A stretch of DNA of 64,000 nucleotides from Epiperipatus broadwayi (GCA_028023455.1 JAQFVV010000020.1:3953092-4017091); one strand, 5' to 3'. Positions 50,001-59,439 are shown, numbered from the stretch's first letter. A program made the numbers and translations. Notes: a model not told the origin generated them from the letters alone.

Positions 50001-53000
50001 ACACATATAAAGTCCAAAAAAATGAGAAAAGCCCCATAACTTTAAAGACACACACACACAAACTAAAAAACAATCTAAGATTAATAAACAATGGCTTGTT
50101 ACGTCTTGCTTTTGAATCAAATTATTGATTTACTCTTGCAAAAAAAATACCGTAACTTTAAAAAGACACACATAAAGTCCAAAAAAAATAATTTGAAAAA
50201 GCCCCGTAACTTTAAAGACACAACACAAACTCAAAAACAAGATAAGATTAATAAACATTTATTTATTACGTCTTGCTTTTGAATAAAATTATTGATTTAC
50301 TCTTGCAAAAAAAAAAAGACCGTAACTTTAAAAAGACACACGTAAAGTCAAAAAAAAAAAAAAAAAATTAGAAAAACACCGTAACTTTAAAGACACACAC
50401 ACACAAACTCAAAAACAAGATAAGATTAATAAACATTTACAAAAATATTTTATTACAAATCTAAGAAATCTGATCTTTTTAGATCAAATCGATCACTTAG
50501 GTCTGGCCCGGAATTATTATATGTATATGTTTTTGATTAGCATCAACACCATCCTGTGGCAAACACCAAAGATGAGAAAACAACCCAAAAAGTAAAGTTG
50601 TTAGGGTTAGGGTTCTGTTGTTTGTAATGCTAAAATAAAAAATATCAAAATCATATTTTTGTAAATATTTTTTATTAACATATATAAAATAAATGATAAC
50701 AATAAATGTAAAATATATTCAACAAAGTATAATTTCATTCGTGTTTTTTTTTTAAAAAAATATTTGGTTTAAAAATCAGTAGTCGGAGAAAATAAAGAAA
50801 ATAAAAGTTTTTTGAACAACAACATATATATAAAATGTCTTCTTTACTTATTAACCATGTTTATAATATATGCTTTTTATTAAATTAAAAAAAAAAGGTA
50901 GAATTGTACTTTTCTTACTAGTTATTTTTGTGTTACTGCCATTTTTTACTTCAAAAATAAACAGACGGTGTGTCTAGTGGAATGTTATGAACAGTACGTT
51001 ACTTGATGTGTTACCTAATTCCAACTCACTTTACACATATATCTTGTCAACATTTTGCCACTTAAAACTTCAATACACTATGTTGTAAAGAGTCGGATAA
51101 TTATTACTTAAGAAAATCTGAACATTTTAATACTTTAAAAAAAAAAAAAATTCATTCAAAACCACATTTCCATCCAATTCAAATACACACACCCTCTCAC
51201 CAACCCATAACAATTGTATAAACTGTGCGAATTCGCCAAATTTATTTGCTGCGATACGACATACATGCTGTACTGCGACGCGACATAGCGGTCTGCGATT
51301 TGTAGTACAACAAAAAAGTTGTACTATAGAAAATCCGATAGTGCACGAATACCATTTATTTATATATATATTGGTATTGTGAATATTATAGAGTTTATTC
51401 CAATGTTTTTGTTTATATATATGAATATAAAATAAGTGAATAAAAATATAGATAAATATATAGTTAAATAAATAAATAAGAAGATACGTTAATGAATAAA
51501 TAGATACATCACAATCTCTATTTCATTTTCTTGCATAAGCTATTAAAATAGTAGCAACTCTATTCATTAGTGCTACCTAATGCAAGCTATAGATCTAAAG
51601 GTTTGGGTACATTGCTCAAATCCAAGACTTCTCACTGATGACAGCCATAAGCTACTCTGGTAATATTGAATGAATAGGCACTAGATAGGTATTTAAATGC
51701 ATAAACCTTCTAGCATAGTTATATAGAACTATTGTATAGAGGAAGTTACAACTATAAATAGATAGATATATACTCAAAATACAATTAATTTTTAACTTAC
51801 TTATTTTATCCATAATTTTCTGGTTGATTAAGGCTTCTATTGTCTTCATGCTAATTGTCTGTGATTCCACATAAAGATCTAACAAATTACCACAATTTGA
51901 TGTTAAAACTAATAATTCTTCATCTATATGAACTTTTGTATCTTCTACTCTGAAAACCAAAGTTTCTACAATATTAAAAATTTATTAATATTATATTGTA
52001 AAAAATTTAAATTTATTAATCTTTTTTATTATTAAATTTATGCTAAGCACAATCATTCAAATTAAGATATAAACCAAAAAGTATTTTGTGGGTAATGTTA
52101 AATGAAAGAATTTGAATATTGATTTTTCATAAAATTAATGAGAAGAATCTTATAAAAAGATTTAAATGCTTCGCAAAATTAGATTAATGACCAAACAATG
52201 ATTTCTTTATACTTTAACTATTTCTGAATAATTAAACTAGATAGAGAATGGAGATACAGTCATATTACTATAAACAATCAATAGATATAAATATTAACTG
52301 TGATAGGTTAAATGTAGATAATTTATGTGAAAATGAAATTACTGGAAAAACACATCAATAAATTGAATGTTTATATCTGATCCAATCTATAGTACAGGTG
52401 GATTTATTCTGTATCTTTTTGTTTATTGAAGGAATTGCATTCATTTATATATAGTACGCTGAGAGTTTTCAATAACTTCAGCATAAATTATTATAAACAA
52501 TCATAACATTACTAAGAAATAAGTTGATTAAAGTTTGGAAACTGGGTTAATTTTACTTAACACAAAATATTAATTTCCATGTACTTCTTAATAGATTTAA
52601 CACAAGAAGTTATCATTGTATAATGTGATCTAAGATATGTCTTGACACAAACATTAAAAAAAAAGAACAAATTAAAACTATGATGATCTAATGTAATTTC
52701 TGTTTATGTCATTGCTATGTTTTTCAAGGTATAAATATGCTAAACATCATGTGATCACCATCATCTATAGTTTCACATGCTGTTAAAACAGATGCAAAAT
52801 TCTCCATATAGTAGTGTTACCAAGTGCAGACTAGAGTAATCAATGGATGCAAGAAGATGGCTGCTAGAGGGTTATATTAGATCCTAAGATCTAAGTGCAG
52901 TGTTCTCAGATCCAAAGCTTTTCACTGATGAAAGTCACAAGTTAGAAACTAGTCAGGAGATATTGGATGCATAGACAATAGTTAGGGATTTTATGCACAA

Positions 53001-55577
53001 AACTTTACTTTGACTTGCACTGGATAGCACTATGGTAGAGGTTTGCCTCTGTTATAAATATGCATTTGGACAATAGATTGTTATTGAATACCGTTAATAA
53101 TTTCAAATAACTAGCTTCCCAAGGATCTCATCAAATTACACTTTCTTTACAATAACAATATCAGATAAACATCTGAGATATTTACCAATTTGCCAAACAT
53201 GACTGAGCAGGTAGATAAGATAGCTACAATATAATTAACAACCTGAAACAATTGGTACATGAAATCAGTTTTATGGTTTTACCTAGCTAGGATTTGAATC
53301 GCAAGTCATGGGTATTGTAAGCTAATCGCTATTATGTAAATTTATAATTATAGAGGAAATTTAATACTTAATATCTCACTAAAATAATTTACTCAAAACA
53401 ATTACTATATAATTGAATTAAGCAAAGTAAATATTAGCAATGATATATATCATAAAAGGAAAAAGCCTGAAAAATATTTGATTTGCTATAAAACCTGAAA
53501 AATATATATGATTAGATGTAACTTTATTAAGTTTACTTCTTTCGGTAGAAATAAAAATGATAGACCAAAAAAATTGCTGGCTTGTTATCCAGTGGAGAAA
53601 TGTGGGGGATGGGGGTCTATTTGATTAATTGAATGAAAACATCAATTAAAGCAACTGATATATTATGTGATGTTAGTAAAATTTTGCTTGATATATGTGT
53701 CTATATGTGTATTTAGATTTTTTAGTCTCTTTCCGTGAATAATCTCTACATAAAGTAGTTTCCAAAGAAGTATAAATTTGTACAATGGATTTACAAAAGC
53801 TAGTAGTAATGTTTAACTTTATTAAAAGTTAGATCAAATCAGAAGTTTGACTAAGCTATTTTAATGTTATGTTGTTTTATCTATTTTGTATGTATAAGCT
53901 CACATTATAATAATTTTAGCATTATTTTGGATTGCCTGTGAAAAGGCTTTGACAATTAGCCCAGATGAATATACATCTGCAATGGATAATTCAATCTTTA
54001 CACAACTCACTGCAGGACAAAGGCCTCTCCATAAATCCCTCACAGAGAATTTGTGAAGTAAAAGGTGTTACTCATCAAGCCATATCATTGCCGGATAATG
54101 AGGGCTGATCAATTTTTATTCATGTTTTACCTTCTGATTCTTATATATTGATTTACAAGCCAACAATAGATAGTTTCTTGGGACGTCATAGGGCAGATTA
54201 ACTAAATTTGACTAAAACCTGATAAAAGTTTTAGGTTTTATCTGGCCTTGATTGGGACTATATTATGAGAATGCGCCAGAGATGTGATACTTCTGTACTG
54301 TAATAATCTGCCCTTTTTTCGTAAACGTGTGTTTACGGTTTGATCGTCATTTGGACAGCCATCACAGCATCTGATTGGCTGTCAGATAAGCATTATAACG
54401 AGCGCAAAGAAATTTCCAGTATCTCAATTTATTTCACTTTAACATTTATAAAAAATTATATGTAAGAAAATATAAAAAGTATATATATATTTGTATGTAA
54501 AGCCAAAATCGAAATGCAATTTATGAGTAGAAAATATAACAAATATGACGACTTTTATTTACCTAAGGAATTTTGAAAAGTTTCTGATATATATAAGAGC
54601 ACTTCAGTGATTCCTTCGTTTTCAGAGTCAACATTAGCGGTAATCCAGAATAGCAAATGTTTTAATGGAATTTGAGGTTGAAGAAGAGCTACAATTTCGG
54701 GATATTTTCCTATACCTCGCAGGTCAAATAATACTTCTAAGTTAGGACAATTAGAAACTAATATTAACCAAGTTTCATCAGTTATTATGTGAAAGTGAGG
54801 ATTTTTCATGCGGCATTTTATACTCATTTTTTTCAAATGTCCAGCGCAATTAATTGCTAAAGAAGTAACGATTTCATTAGAAAGACAACTATAGTTTAAT
54901 GACAGTTTTCGAAGATTAGTAAAAGAGGACATAATATTAAAAAAATTTTCGTTTTCAAATATATTTTCATGTTGAACAAAAAAATTTTCAATATATAGAA
55001 CACAAAGCGTATATCCACTACCACTGGCCAAACTGTTTAACAATTTACAGCCATCTCTAGTAGACAGTTTAGCAACTTTCATGTCAAACATTTTAAGTTG
55101 CATTTGGTAGTTTAAAAAATCACTCAAACTAGTAATAAATTGTTCCCAATCTATGTCCGAAGCACCAAAATAAACTTCATCTAATTCAAAATATAAAACA
55201 TGTAAAGCTAGACTTTTTAACTGCGTCTTATCTTTTAGTATGATAAAAAATAAAATAAGATTATTAAGAACAGTCCTAAAAAGATGGCGCGGAGAAAAGG
55301 CAATTCTTAGACATTTTAAATAACTTCCGTATTTTTTACCAAAGACGATCGCTTTAGCAGTCATTTCTGTTCCTCGAAATGCCAGAAGATTGAAATGAGC
55401 TAATTGCCATAACAAAGGAGCGTGAAAAGCTTCTGCCCATTTTTTACATACTAAACTTGCATTTACTCTGTCAGTATCTTTCAAATAAAGATAGATTTTT
55501 TCTAATAAATCGTAAGGAAGATCGTTCCAAGCAAATACTTTTTGACTCTTTTTGGTAAACAGATTTTCCCAAAACAT
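31886..55577 (-). CDS. FBXO39-like F-box/LRR gene, three coding exons
   Basis: Joining 55577-54563, 51965-51801 and 32049-31886 gives a 447-residue protein with no frame break. Vertebrate FBXO39 is about 440 residues. An F-box lies at about residues 15-60 (DLPYDLLEKIYLYL, then SLVCKKWAEAFHAPLLWQLA). LRR-like repeats follow, including LRKLSLNYSCLSNEIV and LKKMSIKCRMKNPH, typical of FBXO39. F-box proteins bind SKP1 and serve as substrate receptors of SCF ubiquitin ligases; the substrate is unknown. Both introns are phase 1 with GT-AG borders: 2,597 bp and 19,751 bp. Intron 2 contains at least nine mobile or repeat insertions. I see no lesion, so the gene is probably functional. An extra small exon in intron 2 is not needed by the alignment. 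Confidence 0.85.
32078..32418. repeat. Foldback element 3 (nearly perfect palindrome at exon 3 acceptor)
   Basis: The arms of about 160 bp are over 90 percent reverse complementary, from ATGATAAATTCTACTGCAAG to its inverse ending TTTATCAT, with a loop of about 20 bp near 32245. The arm includes GACCTATGGGTCTCTTCA and CAACTCAAGCAAAGCATTTA. A related CTGAAGA..GTCTGGGGAT motif occurs in family B, so the two may share ancestry. It lies inside intron 2. Confidence 0.85.
32419..33119. other. Intron 2 sequence, no further feature
   Basis: AT-rich; contains a short AT run near 32510. Open frames at 32390-32608 and 32556-32792 are not supported. Confidence 0.45.
33120..33305 (+). repeat. Family-A repeat, copy A4 (single arm)
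   Basis: This is one arm only, in the left-arm orientation: GAGCACAGACTTTCACATGA, AGATAAATAATCACCAATAT and ATCAGTTGGTCCAGATTACC. The partner arm is missing, so this is a half-element or a monomer of the family. Confidence 0.75.
33306..33984. other. Intron 2 sequence, no further feature
   Basis: AT-rich with nothing supported. Confidence 0.45.
33985..35460 (+). mobile_element. Degraded LINE reverse transcriptase fragment, clade uncertain
   Basis: Broken frames carry RT-like motifs in order: a VQLDFAGAFVSVMPGLL segment near 34565-34615 (normally LDF-x-KAFD), then ISIPQGSPL near 34744 and YMNDVTTFL near 34875 (normally YADD). Stops and shifts separate the parts. It differs from both the jockey/CR1-like and RTE elements nearby. 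The leading CCTCAAAAAGACC...ATGATTAAAA segment resembles 63695-63725, so another fragment of the same family may begin at the right edge of the window. Confidence 0.65.
35461..36659. other. Intron 2 sequence, no gene recognised
   Basis: AT-rich. A segment at about 36180-36290 with AGAATAAAGTCTCATC and TTAGCAACA is reminiscent of an LTR R/U5 region, but no second copy or flanking duplication was found. Confidence 0.4.
36660..36925. repeat. Family-B foldback, copy B1
   Basis: The palindrome 36735-36918 has arms of about 80 bp, from GGTAAAACTCTCCATACAGT to ACTGTATGGAGAGTTTTGCC, with TTGTGCATAAA/TTTATGCACAA bordering a loop of about 30 bp. The upstream GATCACCATATCTTATGCTT segment is shared with the other copies. 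Confidence 0.8.
36926..38199. other. Intron 2 sequence, no gene recognised
   Basis: AT-rich sequence. It may include the 3' LTR of the adjacent minus-strand gypsy element, but no boundary is visible. Confidence 0.4.
38200..42800 (-). mobile_element. Ty3/gypsy LTR retrotransposon, gag-pol order preserved, inactive
   Basis: On the minus strand the order is as expected. A coiled-coil gag N-terminus lies at 42522-42794, and a capsid-like segment with LQGNAQPWWESLF at 41817-42146. The protease-like LLDCGNQISVIS (41150 region) is followed by VILGADFLHMNQCKIDF (40935). Reverse transcriptase follows with MVKKKDGSLRFWLDTRQLN (40470-40530) and YADE at 40195-40206. An RNase H region with VITDHKNLKFLNHSYL lies at about 39580-39640. 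Integrase comes last, with an HHCC-like HCLYGHHRAHKTEQTL (39140-39190) and the core LVAYDLFSKFVAAYSI (38870-38920), then IIMNHGTTF. Stops and shifts are scattered. LTR ends were not identified. The three catalytic motifs each differ from consensus. Confidence 0.85.
42801..43844. other. Intron 2 sequence between two retroelements
   Basis: This includes the 5' side of the gypsy element (a possible primer-binding region near 42960-43000, GGAGGGTGTTGGAGGCATCC) and AT-rich DNA. No gene is supported; the 136-codon frame at 43610-44020 overlaps the RTE tail. Confidence 0.4.
43845..46560 (-). mobile_element. RTE/BovB-like LINE, near full ORF2 span, inactive
   Basis: Read on the minus strand: an endonuclease part (46168-46476) with WDIIGYCEVRRKGEEI and GVGFIINKKWKNN; RT motifs IPDDWMNAVLILIFKKGDK and NYRFI (44969-45163); the active-site region FANDVVVFA (44581-44610; usually FADD); a KVNVKKTKVMS and NNYKYLGQIITIDG thumb segment (44323-44556); and a tail with WSWAGYVATRDDN and RKRPHARWMDDI-like residues. 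The 3' end has CATCCTGCAGTAAATCGAG and a GATGAT repeat. Many stops and frameshifts. The first catalytic Asp of the RT box is Asn. Confidence 0.85.
46944..47074 (+). mobile_element. tRNA-like SINE with 15-bp target-site duplication
   Basis: 46963-47043 folds as a tRNA: acceptor strands GCGTTGG and CCAATGC pair; an A box TGGCCGAGTGGTCAGCAC and a T arm CGGGTTTGCTTCCCG are present. The anticodon loop CTTACAA would read anticodon TAC (Val), and the variable region is long (about 13 bases). It is followed by TTTGACACATG and an A-run. Exact copies of AATAAACAATATGTA at 46944-46958 and 47060-47074 flank it. This shows retroposition, so I call a very short SINE rather than a tRNA gene. It resembles 57890-57998. 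Confidence 0.82.
47221..47700. repeat. Foldback element 4 (about 480-bp palindrome)
   Basis: The arms of about 215 bp, centred near 47460, share ACTATAACCATCTTA (left, 47248) and its inverse TAAGATGGTTATAG (right, 47664), plus TTTTAAAAAATCTCA and its inverse. The arms are roughly 75-80 percent identical. No coding content. It lies inside intron 2. Confidence 0.75.
47701..48377. other. Intron 2 sequence, no gene recognised
   Basis: AT-rich with nothing supported. Confidence 0.45.
49365..49905 (+). repeat. Four-copy imperfect tandem array, about 125-bp unit
   Basis: Units near 49387, 49515, 49625 and 49750 share ACTAACAAAAACAACCCA, CTTTCTGATTAATTACTGTC and a TTTCAATGGAGTCTTT-like segment. Many A- and C-runs differ in length. 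Confidence 0.7.
49930..50460 (+). repeat. Three-copy tandem array, about 168-bp unit
   Basis: Units start near 49935, 50103 and 50268 with GTCTTGCTTTTGAATAAAAT and ATTGATTTACTCTTG. They continue through ACCGTAACTTTAAAAAGACA twice per unit, ending AGATTAATAAACA. Identity is about 90 percent, clearly higher than in the preceding array. Confidence 0.85.
50751..51529. other. Intron 2 sequence, no gene recognised
   Basis: This contains an unusual CpG-bearing patch at about 51240-51300 (GCGATACGACATACATGC, GCGACGCGACATAGCG). No gene or element could be assigned. Confidence 0.4.
51530..51745. repeat. Family-B foldback, copy B2 (diverged)
   Basis: The left part has GTAGCAACTCTATTCATTAG and the right part has CATAAACCTTCTAGCATAG and ACTATTGTATAGAGGAAGTT, the inverse. 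The middle shares CTTCTCACTGATGACAGCC and ATAGGCACTAGATAGG with B3 and B4. It lies about 55 bp beyond the exon 2 donor. Confidence 0.65.
51801..51965 (-). CDS. FBXO39-like gene, exon 2
   Basis: The 165-base exon lies between acceptor AATATTGTAG and donor GTAAGT, entering and leaving in phase 1. It encodes ETLVFRVEDTKVHIDEELL and continues with LTSNCGNLLDLYVESQ and IEALINQKIMDKI. This corresponds to the DEELHLL-SC-LF segment of vertebrate FBXO39. Spliced to exon 1 it completes the split codon to Glu. A family-B repeat lies just downstream at 51530-51745. Confidence 0.85.
52740..53060. repeat. Family-B foldback, copy B3 (intron 1)
   Basis: Left CAAAATTCTCCATATAGTAG; right GATAGCACTATGGTAGAGG and TTTGCCTCTG. 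The interior has CTTTTCACTGATGAAAGTCA, TTAGAAACTAGTCAGGAGAT and TTTTATGCACAAAA. It is longer inside than B1, which lacks the central segment. Confidence 0.75.
53275..53340 (-). repeat. tRNA-like fragment, probably SINE-derived
   Basis: On the minus strand it reads TAGCGATTAGCTTACAATAC, CCATGACTTGCGATTCAAAT and CCTAGC. The last part is a B-box-like GATTCAAATCC, and CCATGAC could be an anticodon loop with CAT. Acceptor pairing is absent, so it is taken as a decayed SINE head. Confidence 0.4.
53341..53999. other. Intron 1 sequence, no further feature
   Basis: AT-rich with nothing supported. Confidence 0.45.
54000..54075 (-). mobile_element. RTE-type LINE 3' tail fragment
   Basis: ACTCACTGCAGGACAAAGG and CCTCTCCATAAATCCCT are the inverse of the CATCCTGCAGTGG tail seen at 19595-19610. 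Only the terminal tens of bases are present. It lies in intron 1. Confidence 0.55.
54563..55577 (-). CDS. FBXO39-like gene, exon 1 (start, F-box and most LRRs)
   Basis: This exon encodes residues 1-338 plus one base. The chosen start at 55577 (MFWENLFTKKSQK) has A at -3 and sits just before the F-box, as in the family. An in-frame ATG at 55676 would add 33 hydrophobic, low-complexity residues and is less likely. The exon ends TCCTTAG before a GTAAAT donor; reading through reaches a stop after two codons, which supports the donor. Residues about 245-290 (FTNLRKLSLNYSCLSNEI onwards) are the best-conserved part against FBXO39. Confidence 0.88.
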
Positions 55578-56964
55578 TATATAAATGCTAAATTTGTCAT
55601 CACAAATTGTTTTTTTAATATATAAATATTTTATAACAATTCTGATGCAATAATAGCTAAACTGCAAAACATCCATTTATTAAACTTGTAATGAATCATT
55701 TAAACATATTTTTAAATTTCATTATATATATATCTTGCAGAAGAAATGAACTTGGTATGGCATTAATAGGATGTCTAAAAGTTTAAAAAAAACCAAAAAC
55801 ATGTACACTTTTAAGACAATGATTTCCTCAGCGTTATAAATTTATACGGCGCATGTATATCGGTTGATTCCCGTATAACTATTACGAAATAAAAACATCG
55901 TGCTCTTATATATATATTATCGGTTATATACTGTATGTACTCCAAAATAACTATCTAAATCTACATTTTTAATCTCTTTATACAGTATATTCATACAGGT
56001 ACATTGCTCAAAAAATATGCTTTATCCTATTCCATTAGCAGGTTGAAATCAATACATCTAAACACTTGTAGCTCTCAAGTCCACCTTTCTATTTCTGCAC
56101 TAAACTACTTTTTTTAAAATTAATTATCGAATGTTTACTATTATCCTTTTTACTTTAACTTTATTGTAGCTTTTCTTTCTAATATATTTTTCATAAATTC
56201 TATTAAATATGCAAGTATTGTGCTTCCCTAACAAGTGCCATGACATACCTCACTGTCCGTTGCTGATAACAGAAAGATATTGACTAATTTATTAATTAGT
56301 ATTCTTTGACTAATTTGGAAAAATATTCTTATATTGTTCACAAAATTTTTAAGTATTTGAAAAATGAATAATTGATTTCTACATCATAAAGCTTTTTTTT
56401 TTTATCTTAAAATTGCAATCAATCTTTTTTTTCAATGACCTAAGCAGCTAATTTAATGTACATGTAGCTTTATTTTCAATATCCCAAATAGTTTTTTTAC
56501 AATGACCTAAGCAACTGAATTAATACAGGAATATATAATTTTACTACAAAACCAAACAAATCAATTCTCACTGAAAGAAACTATTGAACTTTGTCACCAT
56601 GACCGGACATGTTATTTTATCTCCGGATTACGAATTAAAAATATTTTAATAAATTTTTTTTTTTCCACACTTTAATGGTTTTATATTTGTGAAGCCTACC
56701 AAAGATATTAATTTTTTTTCTAAACTCACATTCTAAAGATCTACAATTTATTTTCAGACCTCCCAAAATAGCTATCGATATGCTTTTCAAACTAAATATT
56801 AATTCTTTTTTTAAATTATAAATTCATCCCTTCAGGAATTTAGTGTAGTGATGAAGTATTGGATCCTGCAGCAGAGAATTCATGAATTAAATTTTCACTT
56901 CCAGTTTTCAAACTCCTTATGAATTCTTGATCAATAAACTATTCGATTATTAAAAACCACTAAA
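55578..56964. other. 5' flank of the FBXO39-like gene
   Basis: The promoter and any non-coding first exon should lie here. AT-rich content gives many TATA-like strings, so none can be chosen. No CpG island is seen. A T-run near 56394 and others are the only structure. Confidence 0.45.
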
Positions 56965-57350
56965 CATCACATGATCACTATTTTATATACTTACACAAGC
57001 TGTTACAACAGGGGCAAAACTCTCCATACAGTAATGCCAGCCAGTTCAAGCCAGTATAATCAATGGATGCAAGAAAGTTTGTGCACAAAATCCTTATCTA
57101 GTGCCTATTCATCCAATATCTCTAGACTAGTTTTTATTTTAGGACTTTCATCAATGGGGGCTTTGGATTTGAGAGTACTGCATCTAAATCTTAGTATCTA
57201 ATGCAACTCTCCAGATGCCACCTAATACTTTTTTAGTTAACTGTAAAGCTATGAGTGCAAAATGAAAACACAATTATGTTTTCAATACAGGCTCATCCGC
57301 CAATATGTACTGGGTGACACTACTTTATGGACTGTTTTGCATTCGATTAT
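56965..57350. repeat. Family-B foldback, copy B4
   Basis: Left: ATGATCACTATTTTATATAC, GGCAAAACTCTCCATACAGT and GTTTGTGCACAAAATCC. The middle has AGTGCCTATTCATCCAATAT, CTAGACTAGTTTTTATTTTA and ACTTTCATCAATGGGGGCTT, inverse to the B3 middle. Right: GGTGACACTACTTTATGGAC then TGTTTTGC. The right half is interrupted by unrelated DNA. Confidence 0.7.
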
Positions 57351-57889
57351 TATCAGAATTGCTAAAATAATATTTGAAATAATTGATCTACTCCACGACT
57401 TCCTGCTAAAGATAATCATTCTATTTTTAATCTTTCACCTATTTTTAGAACTTTAATTTTTGTATTTATTTATTTACAAATATTAGACTTAATTTTATAA
57501 AATGTTATATATAAAAAAAATATTCCTATTATAACAAGCACATTAACAATAAATTAGATTTCCAGTATATTGCATAGATAGCATAAAAACAATATAATTA
57601 CCATACAAAACAAACAAATGTACACACAAGATCTCCATCTATATCAGTTATATTATTTCATTGAAAGAAAATGAATATCTTTAGTTTCTTTGTGAATCAA
57701 CAATCTACAGATTATTGGTAAAACAAATGTAATATCATCATACTTAAATTCACTTTTAAAAATATTTTTATAGTCCTGTTTTCTGGTGTGATATTTTATA
57801 AATTATCTTTTATGTTGAATAATCAAAGTTATTGATGTACGTAGTAACAAAGATCCCATTTAGTAATATCGATAACTGGTAAAAAAGAG
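57351..57889. other. No gene recognised
   Basis: AT-rich sequence with nothing supported. Confidence 0.45.
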
Positions 57890-57998
57890 AAAAGCGTCGT
57901 TAGCTGAAAGGTCAGCACAGCTGCCTTGCAAGCAAGCAGTTGGTTGCAGACGGCTGCGGGTTCGCCTCCCGGCCTATGCTATGACATATGAAAAAAAA
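57890..57998 (+). mobile_element. tRNA-like SINE, second copy
   Basis: This aligns along its whole length with 46963-47058: AGCGTCGTTAGCTGAAAGGT, CAGCACAGCTGCCTTGCAAG, CGGGTTCGCCTCCCGGCC, TATGCT, ATGACATATG and an A-run. The loop CTTGCAA would give anticodon TGC (Ala). It has a small duplication (AAGCAAGC) in the anticodon arm and an enlarged variable region, so it is not a working tRNA. A clear target-site duplication was not found. Confidence 0.75.
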
Positions 57999-58414
57999 GT
58001 TTGAACTTTATGCAGTACATATGGTAAACTAATTCTCCCCAAGGTGGCATAATTATCAAAAATAATAGATATATAATGTCAATAGTTAAACAGTTTTTTG
58101 TAAAGTCTCTAAACATAGATGCTCTAAAAACATAATTGTGAAATTATAAAATCAGGATCAGTATCCACTTTTTTATTTCGTCTATTTATAAAACATATTC
58201 TTGTTAAGACATTAAATAATTTCACTTTCAGTATCAATTTATCATTATAAAACAAAATTTTCTTATAAGACTAGCAAAAAATATATAATTTTTCCTATCT
58301 GTACTCATATAAATAGCTATATTTTAAAACATTTGTGTGCATTTCCTATATTAATTCATGTAAATTAATATACTGTACAGCCTTACACACACCTGCACAT
58401 ATATAATATGATAT

Positions 58415-59090
58415 AAAGGATTCGAACTCAGACTTTCACACTACCCTCAACTCTCCATGCCATCTCATATTGCTGACTCATCTGATCATACACATGTTGA
58501 AAAGATAAATAATCACCAATATACGTATTTCATGCTAAACCAGCAATCATCAGTTGGTCCAGATTGCTATCCTCACACATATATACAATCAGTGCTCAGC
58601 TTCATATTAAGATAGTCAATATTCATACTTTAATGGACAGGTTTCAAACTACTCCAACCCACAACTATTCAGCCATCCATTTCATTGAAAATCTGATGAT
58701 GGAACATTCAAGGCCCATGTTAGTGCCAAGGTTGTCATCCTACCCATGTTGACTGTTTAGTCATTCTGACTATAGGCTTTGAATGTTCCATCGTCATATT
58801 TTCAATGAAATGGATGGCTGAAGAGTTGTGGGTTAGAGTAGTTTGAAGCCTGTCCATTAAAGTATGAAGATTGGCTATCTTAATATGAAGCTGAGCACTG
58901 ATTGTATATATGTGTGAGGATAGTAATCTGAACCAACTGATGATTGCGGGTTTAGCATGAAATACATATATTGGTAATTATTTACCTTTTCAACATGCAT
59001 ATGATCAGGTGGGTCAACAATATGAGATGGCATGGGGAGTTGAGGGTTGTGTGAAAGTCTGAGTTCGAATCTCTTATATTATATTAAATC
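58415..59090. repeat. Family-A foldback, copy A5 (most complete)
   Basis: The arms of about 330 bp are roughly 90 percent reverse complementary, centred near 58755. The left end is GGATTCGAACTCAGACTTTC (58419), the right end GTCTGAGTTCGAATCTC (59057). In order inward the arms carry AGATAAATAATCACCAATAT, ATCAGTTGGTCCAGATT, AGTGCTCAGCTTCATATTAA, CATACTTTAATGGACAGG and AAAATCTGATGATGGAACAT. This copy defines the full family; A1-A4 lack parts. GTTCGAATC at the tips resembles a tRNA B box. Confidence 0.9.
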
Positions 59091-59439
59091 ATATAAATAT
59101 ATATTGTAATGGTAGAAATCTGAATTAAATTTTTTTTTGTATTCTGAGTTAAGTTTAAAATCTGAACTTCATGTGTATTTTTTGGTTCTCTTTCATTTCT
59201 AAAAAAAAAAAAAAGGAGTTTTATTTCTAAATATGTTGCTAGGATATTAATATTTTGAAAATTTTATTTTACAACAATACATTATTATATTACTCTTTTG
59301 ATACTTTTAATTTATTGCACTCATTACTGTTTATCTGTTCAGATTATAAAATATAATTAGTGTTGTAAGGATCTGTTTTGGTTTTTACAACAGTATATAA
59401 TTGTGGAATGAATATATGTGTACTATTATTTTTTTTTTA

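Larger units (their letters stand above)
48378..50750 (+). repeat. Composite repeat block bounded by 130-bp direct repeats
   Basis: 48378-48510 and 50617-50750 are direct repeats of about 80 percent identity (shared AATGATAACAATAAATGTAA and ATTAACATATA segments). Between them are a two-copy 83-bp repeat (48620-48770, TTACAGAGRAACAGATATTA), a GC-richer patch (48880-49070) and two tandem arrays (separate entries). The ends could be terminal repeats of an unrecognised element. The 122-codon open frame at 48669-49037 begins inside a repeat and has no recognisable content. Confidence 0.6.

Noticed and set aside
49930-50460. CRISPR-like regularly spaced repeats
   Set aside because: Units are contiguous tandem copies without unique spacers, and the DNA is eukaryotic.
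55578-55676. N-terminal extension of the FBXO39-like protein from the ATG at 55676
   Set aside because: The 33 extra residues are hydrophobic and low-complexity; family proteins start shortly before the F-box, as does the ATG at 55577.
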